From contig NZ_JABFDK010000001.1 in the NCBI RefSeq assembly GCF_013403865.1, positions 1,612,001 through 1,676,000 of the forward strand: a stretch of DNA of 64,000 nucleotides, in the 5' to 3' direction. This document shows, one piece after another, positions 61,801 to 64,000 of the stretch. Positions within the stretch are counted from its first letter, which is position 1. Each line of letters starts with the position of its first letter. The position numbers and the translations under genes are program-made. The DNA comes from Winogradskyella costae (lineage in GTDB: Bacteria; Bacteroidota; Bacteroidia; Flavobacteriales; Flavobacteriaceae). The notes beneath the pieces were generated by a model that searched no databases, was not told the DNA's origin, and saw only the letters and a program-made list of their open reading frames with translations.

Positions 61801-64000
61801 TTGTTCAAGGGCAGACATCGGTAATCAATACATTAGATTTAGCGTATTATCCAACAGAGCGTGGTCCGTATAACTTTGATCCGGGAGCAGCTAATGGTAA
61901 CGCTTTAGATCCAACAAGAAGTTGGGCAGGTATTACAAGGCAAATCACCTCTACTGATTTTGAACAAGCCAATGTTGAATACATTGAATTTTGGGTGCAA
62001 GACCCATTTTTAGATAATCCAGGAAATACAGGAGGTAAATTATATCTTAACCTTGGTAATATCTCAGAAGATATTTTAAAAGATGGTAAAAAACAATTTG
62101 AAAACGGCTTACCAGAAAATGGTGATGTTTCAACATTAACTAGAACTGATTTTGGAAGTGTGGTGCCACAAAATCAGTCACTAATTTACACGTTTGGTAC
62201 TACAGGTGCAGAGCGCACAAATCAGGATGTAGGTTTTGATGGTTTTAATGATGCCGAAGAATTGTCTGAATTCGGAGCACAATTTGGAGAAGATCCTTCA
62301 AATGATAATTATCAGTACTATTTAAACACAGATGGTGATATTTTTAACCGCTATAAAAAATATAACGGTACAGAAGGTAACACGCCAGAGACTTTTTCAG
62401 ATACTAATAGAGGTTCTACAACACAACCAGATGTTGAAGATATCAATAGGGATAATACGATGAACACTATTGATAGTTATTATCAGTATGAGGTAGATAT
62501 TACTCCATCTAGTTTAAATTTAGATAACCCTTACATCAATGATGTTAAGGAAAATGTGCAAGTTACTTTACCTAATGGTGATATTAGGAGTGATGTAAAA
62601 TGGTATCAGTTTAGAATTCCTATTGCAGATAGCGATATACGTGAAGCTGTTAATGGAATAACCGATATTCGATCTATACGATTTGCACGTTTATTTGTGT
62701 CTGATTTTACACAAAATACGGTCTTACGTTTTGCAACTCTAGATTTAGTGCGTAGCGATTGGAGACGTTATACGTTGGATTTAGATAATGATGATACTAA
62801 CGAAAGTCCAAACGCAGAATTTAATGTTGGTGTTGTTGGTGTACAAGATAATGCGGGTTATGAACGGCCACCGGGAGTTGAGCAAGAAGAACTTAATAAT
62901 AACAATACAATTGTAAGGCAAAATGAACAATCATTAGTCCTTCAGGCTTGTGAGCTAAGGCCTACGGATTCTCGTGGGGTCTACAAAAATATTAATGTAG
63001 ATATGCGTCAGTATAAGAAACTGCGAATGTTTACACATGCAGAAGCTCAAGAAGGGTCGATGTTAGAGGCAGGTGAAATGATTGCATTCATAAGAATGGG
63101 TAATGATTTTACTCAGAATTATTATCAGATAGAAGTGCCGTTGTTACCATCAACTGACGCAGAAGGAAGTGTTAGAGAACGTATTTGGCCAGAACAAAAT
63201 GAAATTAATATTCCTTTAGAGTTTTTACAAAAAATTAAAGCACTTGGAATTTCTAATCCTAATTTAAATAATGAAGATCCTACGTTTTATAATATAGTAG
63301 ATGGTGTGCTTGATGAAACACCATTGACGACTTTAAATCAACCTTATAATGATATTGTTGGAACTCAAAAACAACGTATTGCTATTAAAGGAAATCCAAA
63401 CTTTGGTGATATTAGAGTGTTAATGGTAGGTGTTAAAAACTCTGGTTCAACGGGAATGAATTCGTGCGGTGAATTTTGGTTTAATGAACTGCGTATGTCT
63501 GATATGGAAAATGAAGGTGGTTGGGCAGCTGTTTTAAGTATGGATACTAAAATTGCAGATTTTGCAAGTATAAGTGCAACAGGAAGAAGAAGTACTGTTG
63601 GTTTTGGTGGTATTGAGCAGGGGCCAAGTGAACGAAGTTTAGAAGATGTGGCACAATACGATGTGGTTACTAATGTGCAGTTGGGACAATTATTACCGAA
63701 AAAATGGGGAGTTCAGTTGCCGTTTAACTATGCTCAGAGTGAAGAGATGATTACTCCTAAATTCGATCAATTATATAATGATCTTACTTTAGAATCAAGA
63801 TTGGATGCAGCAAATTCTAGTGCAGAAGAAGATATAATTAGGTCACAATCCGAGGATTATACTAAACGAAAAAGTATTAATTTTATTGGAGTAAGAAAAC
63901 AGAAAACGGGGGATTCTAAAAGCCGTTTTTATGATGTAGAAAACCTTACATTAAATTACTCCTATAATAAGGTAGAACATCGTGATTTTGAAATAGAGAA
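58866..64000 (+). CDS. sprA: SprA, outer-membrane translocon of the type IX secretion / gliding system (5' part)
   Basis: The reading frame stays open for 1,711 codons and runs off the right edge; full SprA proteins have about 2,400 residues. The N-terminus (MQLNKTLHKQRFSYRYLCILAFTMLIGNSVIAQ) contains a signal peptide after a short basic extension. Characteristic stretches are SVEVDLGILFSKQDNPSFSPRNR, RISLSLLGKVGTRLQVTANYDTEATFDFQQ and SLFGVKTELQFGKTRVTAVFSEQQSQ. SprA forms the very large single-chain beta barrel through which T9SS cargo leaves the cell, so it would export proteins such as the one at 5166-6092. Confidence 0.95.
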   Translation, partial: MQLNKTLHKQRFSYRYLCILAFTMLIGNSVIAQETETEQDSTKTTFAFGKLKMPNPNSIVSKYTYDPVLDRYVYSEKIGNFNINYPLILTPEEFQKLVLEEKLKDYYKKMADAKAGQKEGSEEDQKNLLPEFYVNSGLFETIFGGNTINIIPQGSVEVDLGILFSKQDNPSFSPRNRTNFTFDFDQRISLSLLGKVGTRLQVTANYDTEATFDFQQVVKLEYTPTEDDIIRKIEVGNVSMPLNSSLITGAQSLFGVKTELQFGKTRVTAVFSEQQSQSTSVVAEGGGTVEEFEFFAQDYDENRHFFLAQHFSETYDKALLQYPFIDNQGLQITRVEVWVTNRNNQTDNVRNIVAFQDLGESNNSPDKTGLPFDNLGNPIPGFPAATFFNVPANSFPNNKNNDLDPTAIGTTSILNQNVRDITNVEAGISVSANEGFDYGKLESARKLVEGQEYVLNEKLGYISLNQRLLNDEVLAVAFQYTIGGEVFQVGEFANDGVDATTVDNTSGTEVVNNQSLVLKMLKSAVTSVNQPIWDLMMKNIYDTGAYQLDQEDFTLNIFYTESSALNYITPVVVGGVEVPFPTFDNNTVNTADDTEISETPLIRLFHLDKLNYNGDPQEQGDGFFDYVEGVTVLSQNGKIIFTKSQPFGRYLFDVLDDDGNPNNNDLDYEDIADTQSGYNENQKKYVYDILYKSTKTAALDEAEKNKFQIKGRYKSSGGDSGIPLNAFNVPRGSVTVTAGGRTLVEGVDYTVNYALGRVEILDEALKASNTPINVSVENNAVFGQQTKRFTGINVEHQFDDNFVLGATLLNLNERPITQKANYNSEPINNTIFGFNGNYSTEVPFLTRMVNKLPNIDTDVPSDLSIRGEFAYLLPGASNGADFNGEATAYIDDFEGTQGSINLLSPLSWTLSSRPVDLPNTIPGSDANGIENGYGRALLNWYTIDPIFYSNQRPDGITDDDVSDLYTRRIFIEEIFNQDIVQGQTSVINTLDLAYYPTERGPYNFDPGAANGNALDPTRSWAGITRQITSTDFEQANVEYIEFWVQDPFLDNPGNTGGKLYLNLGNISEDILKDGKKQFENGLPENGDVSTLTRTDFGSVVPQNQSLIYTFGTTGAERTNQDVGFDGFNDAEELSEFGAQFGEDPSNDNYQYYLNTDGDIFNRYKKYNGTEGNTPETFSDTNRGSTTQPDVEDINRDNTMNTIDSYYQYEVDITPSSLNLDNPYINDVKENVQVTLPNGDIRSDVKWYQFRIPIADSDIREAVNGITDIRSIRFARLFVSDFTQNTVLRFATLDLVRSDWRRYTLDLDNDDTNESPNAEFNVGVVGVQDNAGYERPPGVEQEELNNNNTIVRQNEQSLVLQACELRPTDSRGVYKNINVDMRQYKKLRMFTHAEAQEGSMLEAGEMIAFIRMGNDFTQNYYQIEVPLLPSTDAEGSVRERIWPEQNEINIPLEFLQKIKALGISNPNLNNEDPTFYNIVDGVLDETPLTTLNQPYNDIVGTQKQRIAIKGNPNFGDIRVLMVGVKNSGSTGMNSCGEFWFNELRMSDMENEGGWAAVLSMDTKIADFASISATGRRSTVGFGGIEQGPSERSLEDVAQYDVVTNVQLGQLLPKKWGVQLPFNYAQSEEMITPKFDQLYNDLTLESRLDAANSSAEEDIIRSQSEDYTKRKSINFIGVRKQKTGDSKSRFYDVENLTLNYSYNKVEHRDFEIE

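Overview
The window is a chromosomal segment of a flavobacterium (Bacteroidota, most likely Flavobacteriaceae). The evidence is: an AT-rich genome; promoters of the Bacteroidota type (TTTG, about 19 nt, TAnnTTTG) and few Shine-Dalgarno sites; a type IX secretion (T9SS) C-terminal sorting domain; the sprA gene of the T9SS/gliding machinery; alternative complex III (actABCDEF) directly followed by cytochrome oxidase subunits II and I; the malic enzyme - ruvA - sprA order; and DUF2723 and DUF5686 proteins typical of this group.

Layout. 1-4824: a Sua5/YrdC-type tRNA threonylcarbamoylation gene (cut by the window edge), a tiny membrane-like ORF, an ABC-F ATPase, a structured intergenic element and the radical-SAM gene ygiQ. 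4825-12840: an accessory island between ygiQ and polA. It holds a T9SS cargo protein, a DUF559 (Vsr-like) endonuclease gene bracketed by direct repeats, a second degenerate copy of the ygiQ 3' end with its downstream 11-bp tandem repeat, and a five-gene leftward restriction-modification operon (controller-type HTH, two C5-cytosine methyltransferases, an NgoFVII/BfiI-like PLD-family nuclease, and a DUF262/HNH protein). 12840-23622: polA, then a cyanophycin locus (isoaspartyl peptidase, cyanophycinase, cyanophycin synthetase), an aldehyde dehydrogenase and an exported glycosylasparaginase-like enzyme. 23937-30978: a membrane metallophosphoesterase, a cysteine-free thioredoxin-fold protein, a polysaccharide deacetylase, a large DUF2723 membrane protein, tRNA-Gln(UUG) and a tandem UspA protein. 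31133-35764: the rimP-nusA-infB operon, with an unusual leader made of a short uORF containing a terminator-like hairpin. 35840-48351: a SPOR protein, then actABCDEF-coxBA, the core of the respiratory chain (quinol to cytochrome c to O2). 48521-53321: ruvB, a cytochrome P450, queG, a lipoprotein, a duplicated queG 3' end and a decayed toxin-antitoxin pair. 53322-64000: a DUF5686 outer-membrane protein, malic enzyme (maeB), ruvA and the first 1,711 codons of sprA.

The most unusual signal is an architecture found twice. At ygiQ and at queG an intact housekeeping gene is followed by accessory genes and then by a second, diverged copy of the housekeeping gene's 3' end in direct orientation. This looks like att-type or homologous-recombination integration at gene 3' ends. 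Other points worth checking are the R-M operon with its operator-like palindromes around the controller promoter, the rimP leader, an ActC subunit with a fused helix-hairpin-helix tail, and the cysteine-free thioredoxin homologue.

All functional calls come from reading motifs and recalled family knowledge; no database search was possible. Percent identities are by-eye estimates.
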